From Alicyclobacillus mali (GTDB taxonomy: Bacteria > Bacillota > Bacilli > Alicyclobacillales > Alicyclobacillaceae), in assembly GCF_017329565.1 (NCBI RefSeq), contig NZ_JAFMTT010000008.1: DNA of 64,000 bases; one strand, given 5' to 3'. The notes beneath the pieces were generated by a model. It was not told the origin of the DNA, did not search any database, and saw only the letters and a list, made by a program, of their open reading frames with translations. Shown piece after piece: positions 1 through 8,725 of this stretch (its first letter is position 1; every line of letters begins with the position of its first letter). A program made the position numbers and the translations under genes.

Positions 1-14
1 AGGAGCCCTTTGTC

Positions 15-392
15 ATGCGAGATAATCTCATCGCTCTCACACTTCGCAACGACACGAAGGCGCCTGTGCGCATGCTTTCGCTCTGGCAGGCCGGGGATGA
101 CGGGATCTCGGGCGTGCGCGTCGTTCTCTCCGGGACTCGAACTGCCGCCCGACCTGCGCGGCTGCCGTTCACGCTGAAGCCCGGGCAGACGGCGCTGCTC
201 CAGTACGTGCTGCAGCCACATCCGGGAACGGTTCAGCAAGGGCTGATCTTTCAACCTGCACTCGTGCTTCGTTCCGGGCGCACAGAGGGATTCGAGGTGA
301 TGCCGCCCGTCGTGATCGAGCGAGCGTTCCAGCCATGGCAGAGGCGCGAGGCGCCTGGCGTTGTTCCGTTTGTCGAGGCTGTGCCTTCATGA
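15..392 (+). CDS. Hypothetical protein, 125 aa
   Basis: I do not recognise a family. The start is well supported: AGGAG at positions 1-5 lies 9 bases before the ATG. There is no signal peptide or membrane segment. Alternating hydrophobic residues, with a segment around residues 50-70 resembling an immunoglobulin-like or carboxypeptidase-regulatory beta fold (FTLKPGQTALLQYVLQPHPG), suggest a small beta-rich protein; this is only an impression. The next gene, a slipin, starts 69 bases downstream on the same strand, so the two may be co-transcribed. Confidence 0.6.
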   Translation: MRDNLIALTLRNDTKAPVRMLSLWQAGDDGISGVRVVLSGTRTAARPARLPFTLKPGQTALLQYVLQPHPGTVQQGLIFQPALVLRSGRTEGFEVMPPVVIERAFQPWQRREAPGVVPFVEAVPS

Positions 393-461
393 TCTCGCGT
401 TTGGAGGGAGACCGGCGGGGCCACTGCCGCCAGGCTCCCGACAGAGAAGGAGGAGATGCGT

Positions 462-1358
462 ATGCGGCGCGTGGCCGGTGTGCAGCGGTTGATCTTCGTC
501 GTGTTTGTGCTCGGCGCCATCGCGACGGCGGCAGGGCTCTTCCGCACGGATCGCGTGCTTGGCATCGCGCTCGGTTTGGTGATTCTTTTGCTGGGATGGG
601 CCATTTCGGCATCGATTCACGTCGCGAATCAGTGGGAAAAGGCGGTTGTGCTTCGACTCGGCAAGTTCCGCCAACTCGCGGGACCGGGGACGTTCTTTCT
701 GCTCCCCATTGTGGATACGGTTGCAGACTGGATTGATCTGCGGGTGCGATCGACGACGTTCACCGCCGAACAGACGCTGACCAAGGACACGGTTCCCGTC
801 AACATCGACGCTGTGCTGTTCTGGGTGGTGGTGGACGCAGAAAAGGCCGCGTTGCAGGTGGCGGATTATGAATACTCCCTCTCATGGGCGGCTCAGACCG
901 CTCTTCGGGATCTGATTGGTCGGATGATGCTCGAAGACATGCTGTCGAGCCGCGAGGCAATGGATGCCGAATTGAAGCGCCTTCTGGACGAGCGCACGGG
1001 ACCGTGGGGCATCTCGATTCAGAGCGTGCAGATCCGCGACATCAAAATTCCCGGTACCTTGCAGGACGCGATGTCTCGCGCGGCGCAGGCGGAACGAGAG
1101 CGAAACGCCCGCGTCATCCTGGGCCAGGCCGAGGTGCAGGTGGCGGAATCGTTTCTCGAAGCGGCGCGCCTGTATCACAGCGATCCCGTCGCGCTGCAGT
1201 TGCGCGCCATGAACATCCTCTACGAGGGCCTGAAGGAGAAGGCGTCCATGATTGTCGTGCCGAGTGCGCTGTCGGACGCGATGAACCTCGGCACGTGGCT
1301 CGGCGTCGCCAACGCCGAGCGCGTGGAGGACGTGCGGCGGGGCGGCGATCGCGGCTAA
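462..1358 (+). CDS. Slipin / stomatin-like SPFH (Band 7) membrane protein
   Basis: SPFH-family membrane scaffold of the stomatin/slipin type, expected to organise membrane microdomains. Two N-terminal hydrophobic segments (about residues 5-25 and 28-48) are followed by a Band 7 core (QWEKAVVLRLGKF, GPGTFFLLPIVD, TVPVNIDAVLFWVV) and a charged coiled-coil stretch (SRAAQAERERNARVILGQAE) typical of slipins. An in-frame ATG at 456 is only 2 bases after the AGGAGG at 448-453, so the ATG at 462, with an 8-base spacing, is preferred. It converges on the nitric oxide synthase gene with a 4-base overlap of stop codons. No NfeD-like partner is adjacent, although slipins are often paired with one. Confidence 0.85.
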   Translation: MRRVAGVQRLIFVVFVLGAIATAAGLFRTDRVLGIALGLVILLLGWAISASIHVANQWEKAVVLRLGKFRQLAGPGTFFLLPIVDTVADWIDLRVRSTTFTAEQTLTKDTVPVNIDAVLFWVVVDAEKAALQVADYEYSLSWAAQTALRDLIGRMMLEDMLSSREAMDAELKRLLDERTGPWGISIQSVQIRDIKIPGTLQDAMSRAAQAERERNARVILGQAEVQVAESFLEAARLYHSDPVALQLRAMNILYEGLKEKASMIVVPSALSDAMNLGTWLGVANAERVEDVRRGGDRG

Positions 1359-2479
1359 CGAAACATGGCCGGATCGGCGCGGAAGGGCTCTGTCTGGTAA
1401 AGGGGCGGTTGGCGGACGAAGTTCGGCAGCACGAAATCGTCGTCGTATCCGCTGTGAAAGATGTGCGTCGCCGCTGGCGAAAGCGGCGGGATGAGCCAGG
1501 TCCAGTCTCCCGTGACGCGGCGGTTCGCGTCTCGCTCGAGTTGCTCGAAATAGGCGAACTGACGCGTCGCGGTGTGATGATCGACGATGGTGACGTTTCG
1601 CTTGCGATACGAGTGGAGCACGGCGGCGTTCAGTTCGACCAGCGCGCGATCACGCCACAGGGTCGCGTCGCTCGAACGGTCGAGGCCGAGCGCATTGGCG
1701 ACGGCCGGAAGCATGTTGTAGCGAAAGGGGTCCGCAAGATTGCGGGCGCCAATCTCGGTCACCATATACCAGCCGTTGAAGGGCGCGGCTGTGTAGCGGA
1801 TGCCGCCGATGATGAGTGCCATGTCGGACAACACCGGTACGGCGTACCAGCGCAGGCCGAGCTCCGCGATGCTTGGGTGCTCCGGGTGTTCAATGGGCAC
1901 CTCGAGGACGAGGCCGGGGGGCAGATCAAACCATGCCACCTCGCCGCCGTCCGCGATAACCACGGGGAGCATGTCCCACGAGGTTTCTGCTCCACGCCAT
2001 CCGAGTTGTTGACAGACGCGGGTGAATGCGGCGGAGGCGGGATCGCCCACAATGCCCTCTGCCGTTTCGTAACCCGCGTAACGGATGATCTGGTGATTCC
2101 AAATGCGCACCTCGCGCTCGGGCGAGGCGGGCGCAAAGACTGTGATGGTGGGGCGGATTTTGCCGTCGTTTTGTGCGAAGTCCACGTGCTCACAGATGGC
2201 CTCGAACATGGCGTGCGTGCCGTTGAGGTGGCGCCTGTCGATGACGTGCAGCGTTTGCCAGAATAGCCGCCCGATGCAGCGATTGCTGTTCCGCCATGCC
2301 ATGCGCGCGCCGTGCTCGAGTTCCTCAAAGGTGTGTTCATAGGTACCGTCGCGCGCAATCTGGCGCCGAATTTCGCATATCCGGTGCTGGATCTCTTCCT
2401 CGCTTTTGCCGAGCTCCCGGTAGCAGGTTTCAATGAAGGCGCGCGCCTCGTCGAAGAGAGGACTCATCTTGGTGGTCAC
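1355..2479 (-). CDS. nos: Nitric oxide synthase, oxygenase domain only
   Basis: Bacterial nitric oxide synthase, a haem enzyme that oxidises L-arginine to citrulline and NO using tetrahydrobiopterin or tetrahydrofolate and borrowed flavodoxin-type reductases. The haem-ligand motif WRNSNRCIGR is present (Cys about residue 68), as is the arginine-binding Glu in GWYMVTEIGARN (about residue 242). At about 374 aa it matches the oxygenase-only enzymes of Bacillus and Deinococcus; no reductase domain is attached or adjacent. The longest frame starts with GTG at 2479, but GGAGGG lies only 3 bases before it. An ATG at 2467 fits better if transcription starts near 2485, as the upstream promoter suggests. 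In bacilli NO protects against oxidative stress. Confidence 0.95.
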   Translation of the reverse strand: MTTKMSPLFDEARAFIETCYRELGKSEEEIQHRICEIRRQIARDGTYEHTFEELEHGARMAWRNSNRCIGRLFWQTLHVIDRRHLNGTHAMFEAICEHVDFAQNDGKIRPTITVFAPASPEREVRIWNHQIIRYAGYETAEGIVGDPASAAFTRVCQQLGWRGAETSWDMLPVVIADGGEVAWFDLPPGLVLEVPIEHPEHPSIAELGLRWYAVPVLSDMALIIGGIRYTAAPFNGWYMVTEIGARNLADPFRYNMLPAVANALGLDRSSDATLWRDRALVELNAAVLHSYRKRNVTIVDHHTATRQFAYFEQLERDANRRVTGDWTWLIPPLSPAATHIFHSGYDDDFVLPNFVRQPPLYQTEPFRADPAMFR

Positions 2480-2491
2480 CGTCCCTCCACC

Positions 2492-2521
2492 ATTCTAGCC
2501 AAGCGCGATGGCGAATCCCAA
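2492..2521 (-). promoter_or_regulatory. Sigma-A-type promoter candidate for nos
   Basis: Reading the minus strand, TTGGGA (2521-2516) and TAGAAT (2497-2492) are separated by 18 bases. The predicted transcript would start near 2485, giving a very short leader before nos. Confidence 0.45.
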
Positions 2522-2610
2522 AGCGAAGGCCGCGGAGAGGAGCCGGTGTTGCGAATTTGTCACGTTTGGCAGTCTGGATGTGCAACGGTTGGAGGGCGGA
2601 ATGAGAGCCA

Positions 2611-2645
2611 AAACGAAAGAGCGCGGCGAGACCATCGCCGCGCTC
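2611..2645 (-). terminator. Intrinsic terminator after the Lys-rich secreted protein gene
   Basis: A perfect 11-bp stem (GAGCGCGGCGA / TCGCCGCGCTC, 2619-2629 with 2635-2645) has a 5-base loop. On the minus strand it is followed by the T-rich tract TTTCGTTTT. It sits 6 bases beyond the stop codon of the 2652-2912 gene. Confidence 0.8.
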
Positions 2646-2651
2646 CGGAGT

Positions 2652-2912
2652 TCACTTCTTTTTCGACTTGGACTTGGATGCGCTCTTGCTCGCCGCCTTG
2701 TGTCCAGTCTGCTTCTTGGCGACCGTTTTCTTCGGAGCGGTCTTGGTGGACTTCTTCGTTGCAGTGGCCTTGTGCGTCGCGCTCTTCTTGGTCTTGTGAA
2801 CGTGCACAACGGCATGAGCGGGATGCGCGGTCTTCTCCGTCCCCGCAAACGCGACGCTCGGCGCCGCGAACAGCGTCAGCGCTGCGACGCTTGCCAGAAT
2901 CGACTTTTTCAT
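2652..2912 (-). CDS. Small secreted Lys/Ala-rich basic protein, 86 aa
   Basis: A signal peptide is evident (MKKSILASVAALTLFAAPSV, cleavage likely after AFA, residue 23). The mature part is almost entirely Lys, Ala, Ser, Thr and His, including an SKSKSKKK end, a composition like histone H1 tails. The ATG at 2912 is preceded by AAGGTGGG, and a strong terminator follows the stop. It is the last gene of the minus-strand polysaccharide cluster. A very basic exported protein could bind acidic polysaccharide, teichoic acid or DNA at the cell surface; that role is inference. Longer upstream extensions of this frame run antisense to neighbouring genes and were ignored. Confidence 0.75.
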   Translation of the reverse strand: MKKSILASVAALTLFAAPSVAFAGTEKTAHPAHAVVHVHKTKKSATHKATATKKSTKTAPKKTVAKKQTGHKAASKSASKSKSKKK

Positions 2913-2995
2913 GGTAACCCCCACCTTGATGACTAAGTTTGGCCAAGCCGGCCTACCAGCAATATAGTGGGGGCTCCTTAAAATGGTCTCAAAGT

Positions 2996-3718
2996 TCAGC
3001 CAATGTTGATGGCCCGCCCAGCGATGACCGAAACCACCGCAAGGGAGATGACGGACTGCGTCATCATCAGGACCTTCATTCTCCGGGACAAAACAGCCGT
3101 ATCTGTTGGACTGAAGGCAGTGTTGGTGTTGAAGGCCAGGTACAGGTAGTCGATGAATGTCGGATGCCAGTCCTGCCACCCGGCAACATCCGCCATCATT
3201 TGAGGAAACAACAGGTCGGCGCGATCCGGCGTGCCGCGGTGCCGCTTCAAAGGCCCTCCGCGATCGATCTCCCAGTACCAGACGGCAAACACGAAGATGT
3301 TCGTCACCCAGAGCAAAAGTGCGTCGCGAAACAGTGCGACTGCCGATTCGTTTCTGTGAAACAGTGCATGTACCAGATAACACACGCTGACGACGAGAAA
3401 CAGCGTCAGCACGCTGATGGTGGTGAGAGCCAGTCGGCGCGCCCACACGTCATGCGCTTGCCAGATGGCTGCGGCGAGCAGCGCGAGAAGAAGCGCGCAG
3501 ACGCCCGCACTTGCCCACCACGGCGCGATGTGCAGCACAACCGAGATAAACGTCAACAACACGCCAATCAGAACAAGAGCAGCAAAAAACAGGCCTCGAG
3601 GCACGCGGTGCGCGTACCGCGCGAGTTCGGTCAGCTCAGCTTCGACACGAGCCTCTACCGAGGCGCGGCCCGACTCGTTCGACGGATGTTCTTCAGGCCT
3701 GGGACCGTCCGGCGCCAT
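2996..3718 (-). CDS. Four-TM membrane protein of unknown function (DUF1345-like)
   Basis: A hydrophilic N-terminal tail of about 35 residues precedes hydrophobic segments at roughly residues 40-60, 63-85, 95-115 and 130-150. After these comes a re-entrant-looking loop (FIDYLYLAFNTNTAFSPTD) and a last helix ending the protein. This layout recalls DUF1345 membrane proteins and loosely recalls two-pore-helix channels, but I see no K+ selectivity sequence. The TTG opening the longest frame overlaps the stop of the glycosyltransferase gene. The ATG at 3718, six residues in, has AGGAGGG five bases upstream and is preferred. It is likely translated from the same transcript as the polysaccharide genes before it. 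Confidence 0.6.
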   Translation of the reverse strand: MAPDGPRPEEHPSNESGRASVEARVEAELTELARYAHRVPRGLFFAALVLIGVLLTFISVVLHIAPWWASAGVCALLLALLAAAIWQAHDVWARRLALTTISVLTLFLVVSVCYLVHALFHRNESAVALFRDALLLWVTNIFVFAVWYWEIDRGGPLKRHRGTPDRADLLFPQMMADVAGWQDWHPTFIDYLYLAFNTNTAFSPTDTAVLSRRMKVLMMTQSVISLAVVSVIAGRAINIG

Positions 3719-3729
3719 CTTCGCCCTCC

Positions 3730-4983
3730 TCAACGCTCGCGAAGTTCATCCAAGCGAATGGCGCGCTTGTGCACCGTGTGATACCAAGTCCGGTTGCTGC
3801 GCGTGAAATAGGCCTGCATCGTCACCGGGCCCCATGTCCAGAGGAAGAAGGGGAGCAGGGGCAGTGCAAAGTAGGCCCGCCAGTTGACCCGTTCGAGCAG
3901 CATCGCGAGGGGAACTTCGAGAAACAGGATGACGTTGACCGCCACCCACAGGTTGGTGACCATCAGGGCCGCTGGATTGGACGCCGCATCGGTCGGATCG
4001 GGCGACAGATAGTGAAGCCCGAGCACAATCATGGCGCCAGCGAATAACAGCATCGAGCGCATGGGCTGGAAGAGATAAATGGCCATGTCGATCTTGGCCA
4101 GGTTGCGCTCGCGCACTCCCTCGAGAAACATGGGGACCATGTGCTCCCGGGCGCATTGGAAGTGCCCTTGTTGCCAGCGCAGGCGCTGGCGAAAAGACGC
4201 CGGGAAACTCGTCGGCTTCTCGTCGTACACGCGAGCGTCGTGCGCCCACACCGGGATGATGCCTCGGCGCACGCAGCGGATCCCGAACTCCAGATCTTCC
4301 GTGAGACCCGTCGCCTTCCATCCCATCTCCTGCAGCAGCGGATAATCAATGCAAAGGCCGGTCCCGCCGAGCGTACACGGCAGATGCAGGCGCGCGCGCG
4401 CGTACTGCCAGAGCCGATTGTCGAACCAGTACGAGATGGCGAGCGACACGCTGATCCACGAATCAAACGGATTCTTCGTGTCCAAATAACCCTGAATGAC
4501 GCGATCGCCGCTGCAAAGGTGGTCGTTCATAATGGAAAGAAAGTCCGGATGCACCAAATTGTCGGCGTCGAACATGACGATCGCGTCATACCGCGCACCC
4601 ATCTCCTTGAGGCGCGTAAGCATCCATTCGATGGCATAGCCTTTGCCCTGTTCGGCGCGGTTTTCGCGCACGTGGACAATTGCGCCGTGCGCCCGGGCGC
4701 GCTCTGCGGTGCCGTCCGTGCAGTTGTCCGCGATAACGTGTACGTCGTACAGGACTGCCGGATAGGTCTGGCGCCTCAGGCTTTCGAGGAGCGGACCAAT
4801 GACGCACTCCTCGTTGTGCGCAGGGATGATGATGGCGAAGCGCTTCTGTGGCGCGTGCGTGATGGGCCGCCTGCGGTGCCAAATGCCGTACACGGACAGC
4901 ACAATCTGGTACAGCGCCACAAGGCCTGTGACCAACTTCAGCGCGTCATAAAACGTGTCCCAGAGCAGGTACATCAGTGTCAT
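3730..4983 (-). CDS. Membrane-bound family 2 glycosyltransferase (processive type)
   Basis: An N-terminal helix (about 10-32) precedes a GT-A domain with FAIIIPAHNEE, the metal-binding DxD in FDADN (about residue 140), the catalytic TEDLEFGIR and the QRLRWQQGH acceptor/processivity motif. Three or four C-terminal membrane helices follow. This arrangement is that of cellulose/hyaluronan/poly-GlcNAc synthase-like enzymes, which polymerise or transfer sugars from NDP-sugars at the membrane. The substrate cannot be read from the sequence. Its start codon overlaps the stop of the O-antigen ligase-like gene (ATGA), so the two are translationally coupled in one exopolysaccharide operon. Confidence 0.85.
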   Translation of the reverse strand: MTLMYLLWDTFYDALKLVTGLVALYQIVLSVYGIWHRRRPITHAPQKRFAIIIPAHNEECVIGPLLESLRRQTYPAVLYDVHVIADNCTDGTAERARAHGAIVHVRENRAEQGKGYAIEWMLTRLKEMGARYDAIVMFDADNLVHPDFLSIMNDHLCSGDRVIQGYLDTKNPFDSWISVSLAISYWFDNRLWQYARARLHLPCTLGGTGLCIDYPLLQEMGWKATGLTEDLEFGIRCVRRGIIPVWAHDARVYDEKPTSFPASFRQRLRWQQGHFQCAREHMVPMFLEGVRERNLAKIDMAIYLFQPMRSMLLFAGAMIVLGLHYLSPDPTDAASNPAALMVTNLWVAVNVILFLEVPLAMLLERVNWRAYFALPLLPFFLWTWGPVTMQAYFTRSNRTWYHTVHKRAIRLDELRER

Positions 4984-6275
4984 TCGTCCGACATCCTCGC
5001 TTTCGGCCAGCGGCTGCGCATCCCGTCCGCCTCTGGCAAGCTGCGACCCCAGGTCAACAACAGCCCCACGAGCAGGTAGTACAAGCTTGCAGTGTAATTG
5101 TATTCAAACAGGTTCTCGACGAAACTGTGAATCAGTATGGCCGTGATTCCGGTCAGGCCTGCGAGCGCCAAAAGCCGCGAACCGCCGGACGCCTTCCTGA
5201 CCAACCGGATCATATCGCGTACAATCGCGACGTGCATGCCCATAAACAGCACCAGTCCGAGGATACCGGTCTCTCCGAGCACCTTGGCGTAGTAATTGTC
5301 GGAGAACGCGGAAAAACTATGGGATGTCGCCACGTATCCCCCGTAGTATCCGAGGCCGGATCCGAAGAGCGGATTGCGCGACATCACGTCGAACGCCTGT
5401 TGCCAGAGTGCCATGCGCCCGCCTGCGGACGACTTGACGAAATAGACCGGGTTCAACAGGTCGAGCGCCCGGTGCCGAAGAGACGGCACACACAGACCCA
5501 ACGCCGCGATGCCCCCCAGGATGGGCAGCAGGCGCCGTTCAAACGCCACCGCGACCAGGACGGCGGCTGCGAATAGCCCCAGCCACGAGCCGCGATCGTA
5601 CGTCATGAAAAGCGCGCCCAAGGCCACGATTGCGCCTGCCACATAAATGATTCTGCGCCGCTTGTCCGCATCAAAGCCGAACAGGCCGAGCATCAGCGGG
5701 AGCGCGAGCTCGATGTTCGCCCCAAACTCCGCAGGCGACTTCATGACCGTGAACACGCGAGTCCTCACGTGTTCCCCCACGTCCAGCCACTGGCTCGGGA
5801 TAGGCACTTTGATGAGAAATTGAAACCAACCGTCTACACCCATCAGCATAGACATGGCGATCACGCCATAGAACAGCTTGAGGGTGTCCTCCGCGTCGAG
5901 CGCGAGCGGCACAAGCAGTCCGACGAAAATATATTCCACGTCCACCGTCCACGCGTTCAGAGCGAGGACCGGATGCTTGAGATCCGCCAGCACAAGGGCC
6001 AGCGTGTAGAGAATGTACCAGCGCGCGTATCGCGCCCACGCGGGTGGAGGCGGCGCGATTCCGTAGGCCCTGCGCACGAGCGCCGCCCATGCGAGCGCGA
6101 GGACCGCGAAGGCTCCCCAGACGTTCGCGAGGGGCGCCAAAAACGTCACATCAAGTCCTTGATTGATGATGGCGAACGCGCCAAGCGCATAGACCGCCGT
6201 ATAGGCGATCCGCTTGCCCTGCGCCGCCCTGGCATCGAACGACAACAGGAGCGAGCCTGGATCGTCTCGCGACAT
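4980..6275 (-). CDS. O-antigen ligase / Wzy-type polysaccharide polymerase
   Basis: Polytopic membrane protein with about 10-12 hydrophobic segments. Its large loop carries the family landmark (GRMALWQQAFDVMSRNPLFG followed by SGLGYYGG) of the WaaL/Wzy family, which polymerises or transfers lipid-linked glycans outside the membrane. The ATG at 6275 has GGGAG 7 bases upstream and is chosen over an ATG 17 codons earlier. It is the first gene of the minus-strand cluster with the glycosyltransferase and the DUF1345-like protein. No flippase or priming transferase is visible, so it probably serves a pathway encoded elsewhere. Confidence 0.8.
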   Translation of the reverse strand: MSRDDPGSLLLSFDARAAQGKRIAYTAVYALGAFAIINQGLDVTFLAPLANVWGAFAVLALAWAALVRRAYGIAPPPPAWARYARWYILYTLALVLADLKHPVLALNAWTVDVEYIFVGLLVPLALDAEDTLKLFYGVIAMSMLMGVDGWFQFLIKVPIPSQWLDVGEHVRTRVFTVMKSPAEFGANIELALPLMLGLFGFDADKRRRIIYVAGAIVALGALFMTYDRGSWLGLFAAAVLVAVAFERRLLPILGGIAALGLCVPSLRHRALDLLNPVYFVKSSAGGRMALWQQAFDVMSRNPLFGSGLGYYGGYVATSHSFSAFSDNYYAKVLGETGILGLVLFMGMHVAIVRDMIRLVRKASGGSRLLALAGLTGITAILIHSFVENLFEYNYTASLYYLLVGLLLTWGRSLPEADGMRSRWPKARMSDE

Positions 6276-6444
6276 GCCAGCACTCCCAGCACTCGAAATT
6301 CGTACATGGCTCGCCCCGCGAACCACACTATATTCATTCTACCCGAAAATCTGCAGGGCGCATACGCCGGGTTTCCGACATTTTGGCAAACGTTTCGACG
6401 AACATCGCCGAGCGGGCCGAGCGGATGGAAGAGCTCGGATGAAC

Positions 6445-6474
6445 TTGCACACTGGGGGCCACGTCTGATTTAAA
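6445..6474 (+). promoter_or_regulatory. Weak promoter candidate upstream of PBP2
   Basis: TTGCAC (6445-6450) and TTTAAA (6469-6474) are 18 bases apart in the divergent gap before the PBP2 gene. The match is only moderate and the rest of the gap (6276-6511) shows nothing else clear. Confidence 0.3.
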
Positions 6475-6511
6475 TAGCTATGGTAGAGCCTCAGGGACGG
6501 AGTGAGATTCG

Positions 6512-8629
6512 GTGCGAAAGTCGAGAACGAAGCGCGCGCAGCGGCGGGATCGCGCCGTGACGCCGCCGGATCCTGCAAAGCTCGCGAAGCGGCGCAGGTT
6601 GCGCGTTCATGTCGTGTACAGCCTCGTGTTCCTGTCGTTCACCTCGCTCATCTTGCGCCTCGGCTACGTCCAGGTGGTGAAGGGCGCTTCATTTCGCTCG
6701 TCGGAACAACTGACGCAGTACGCCCGCGTGCCCATTCTTCCGCAGCGGGGATGGATTTATGACGCCAACGGACAGGTGCTCGCGTGGGACAAACCTGTCC
6801 TGACCATCCAGTTCAACCGGTACACGCAGATGTCGGATGCGGAGATGCACCGCGTCGCGTCCATCCTCGCGCCTGTTCTTCAGACCACTCCGCAGGCGCT
6901 GTATGAGTCCATGCAGAGCAATCCAGGGGCCTTGCAGGTCACGCTCGCGCGGAACGTGACCGAAGCGCAGGTGGCATACGTGGTGGAACACCAGAGCGAG
7001 CTGCCGAACATTCAGGTGGTGCAGGATTACGAGCGCCAATATCCATATGGCGATCTCGCCGGGCAGGTGCTCGGATACGTCGGCGCCATCACCGCGCAAA
7101 ATGTGAGCCAGTACAAGGGGTATTTGTACAGCCAGCAGGTCGGCGAAACGGGCATTGAGTACGAATACGAACACCTTCTGCAGGGGAAGCCTGGTTATGA
7201 ACTGGTGACGGTCACGTCGAGTGGGACCGCCGTCGGTAACGTGGGCGAGATCGCGCCGCAAAACGGGGACAACATTCAACTGACGCTGGACGGGCACGAG
7301 CAGGCGGTGGCGCAGGAACTTCTGCAGAACATGATCGACTCGTCGCAGACGAACAAACAGGACATCACCGACGCTGCCGCCGTCATGCTCAACGTGAAGA
7401 CGGGTGGCGTCATCGCGATGGTGAGCTACCCTTATTTGGATCCCAACTGGTACACAAGCGGCACGTACGTGGATCACGTTCACTATCTGGAGACGTCCGG
7501 GGCGCAGTTGAACAACGTAATCGACACGTACAACTACCCCGGTTCCACTGTGAAGCCAGCGAACATGATCGCGGCGCTGAAGGCGGGCGTGGTGACGCCG
7601 AAGACCGAGATTCTGGATGATGGCTACATCTACATCGGCACGCAGCGCAAAAACGAGGACGAGGGCTTCGTGTTTGGCTGGGTCAACCCCATCGAGGCCA
7701 TCACGGTGTCGAGCGACGTGTTCTTCTACGAGCTCGGCCTGCACCTCGGCAAGTGGTTCGGGTCGAGCACCACGTCTGGGGGATCGTATCCGGCCTCCGA
7801 TGGAAGCTATCAGAACTACTTGGACACGGACTTCGTCAAGGGCATCAACGCCATGTTCCAGGAAGAGGAGAACTTCGGACTCGGCACGCTGACGGGCATC
7901 GATCTTCCCTTTGAGGAGCACGGCGAGTTTTACATCGAGGATTACCAGAAGGGCAATATCCAGGTGCCTTACGACCTGCAGGCGAGCGAGGCGTCCATCG
8001 CGAAGACCGGCAAGTATGTGAACTATGGATCGCCAGCGAGCTTGGCGGATGCGGCCATCGGCCAGTCACAGATGTTCACGCCGATGGAGCTCGGCGTCTA
8101 TGCCATGACGCTGGCGGACGAGGGGCTCAAGCTCAAGCCGCACCTTCTGGAGAACGTGTACACGTCGAATGGAACGCCGAACTCGGGTGCAAAGCCCATT
8201 CTTACGTACAAGACGCAGGTGCTCGGCCGCGTGAGCGCAACGCCGTCGATGTGGGATCTGGTGAAACAGGGCATGTACGGCGTGACGTCCAATCCGGCTG
8301 GTACGGCGTACTACGCCTTCCTGGGAGCGCCCTATCAGGCCGCCGGAAAGACGGGAACGGCGCAGATTGTCATCAACGGACACCGCACCGACAACTCGGT
8401 GTTCATCTGTTACGCGCCGCTCAATCACCCGCTGGTGGCCGTCGCCGTGATGGCCCCAGGCGGAGGTTACGGAGCGAGCTTTTCGGCTATCCTGGCGCGC
8501 AAGATGATCGACGCGTATTTCGATGAGCATCACGAGCCCTGGATGCCGAAGAGCCAGTGGACCAACACAGCCATTCCGTCCAACTGGACGCAGTCGCCCG
8601 CCTACCTGTTGCCGGAGCAGAGCCATTGA
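6512..8629 (+). CDS. mrdA: Class B penicillin-binding protein 2 (elongation transpeptidase)
   Basis: Peptidoglycan D,D-transpeptidase anchored by one helix (about residues 33-52). The dimerisation domain contains GWIYDANGQVLA. The transpeptidase domain has all three active-site motifs: S345-TVK (in PGSTVKP), S400-x-D402 (in SSDVFFYELG) and K613-TG (in AGKTGTAQ). The SxD form, rather than SxN, is typical of the PBP2/MrdA branch that works with RodA in side-wall elongation. It starts with GTG at 6512, with GGAG about 9 bases upstream, and a terminator follows. An Asn/Gly-poor insertion around residues 310-335 and an acidic stretch near 450 are lineage-specific additions. At 705 aa it is within the family range. 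Confidence 0.92.
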   Translation: MRKSRTKRAQRRDRAVTPPDPAKLAKRRRLRVHVVYSLVFLSFTSLILRLGYVQVVKGASFRSSEQLTQYARVPILPQRGWIYDANGQVLAWDKPVLTIQFNRYTQMSDAEMHRVASILAPVLQTTPQALYESMQSNPGALQVTLARNVTEAQVAYVVEHQSELPNIQVVQDYERQYPYGDLAGQVLGYVGAITAQNVSQYKGYLYSQQVGETGIEYEYEHLLQGKPGYELVTVTSSGTAVGNVGEIAPQNGDNIQLTLDGHEQAVAQELLQNMIDSSQTNKQDITDAAAVMLNVKTGGVIAMVSYPYLDPNWYTSGTYVDHVHYLETSGAQLNNVIDTYNYPGSTVKPANMIAALKAGVVTPKTEILDDGYIYIGTQRKNEDEGFVFGWVNPIEAITVSSDVFFYELGLHLGKWFGSSTTSGGSYPASDGSYQNYLDTDFVKGINAMFQEEENFGLGTLTGIDLPFEEHGEFYIEDYQKGNIQVPYDLQASEASIAKTGKYVNYGSPASLADAAIGQSQMFTPMELGVYAMTLADEGLKLKPHLLENVYTSNGTPNSGAKPILTYKTQVLGRVSATPSMWDLVKQGMYGVTSNPAGTAYYAFLGAPYQAAGKTGTAQIVINGHRTDNSVFICYAPLNHPLVAVAVMAPGGGYGASFSAILARKMIDAYFDEHHEPWMPKSQWTNTAIPSNWTQSPAYLLPEQSH

Positions 8630-8668
8630 TGGCGATGCGTTCCTGCGTTATCATAGGGTTACTTGTGT

Positions 8669-8700
8669 GGCCACAGCGAGCATCCGCTGTGGCCTTTCTC
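8669..8700 (+). terminator. Intrinsic terminator after the PBP2 gene
   Basis: A perfect 10-bp stem GGCCACAGCG / CGCTGTGGCC (8669-8678 with 8685-8694) with a 6-base loop is followed by TTTCTC. It also excludes a GTG at 8663 as the start of the next gene. Confidence 0.75.
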
Positions 8701-8725
8701 GAGTCTTGAAATCGAGGTGGCTCCA

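Noticed and set aside
884..2266. Long plus-strand open frame of 460 codons opposite nos
   Set aside because: It is antisense to the clearly conserved nitric oxide synthase and the slipin end, with an Arg/His/Val-biased composition typical of a shadow frame in GC-rich DNA.
8663..8725. GTG at 8663 as start of the MscS gene
   Set aside because: It lies upstream of and inside the PBP2 terminator hairpin; the TTG at 8726 has a proper ribosome binding site.
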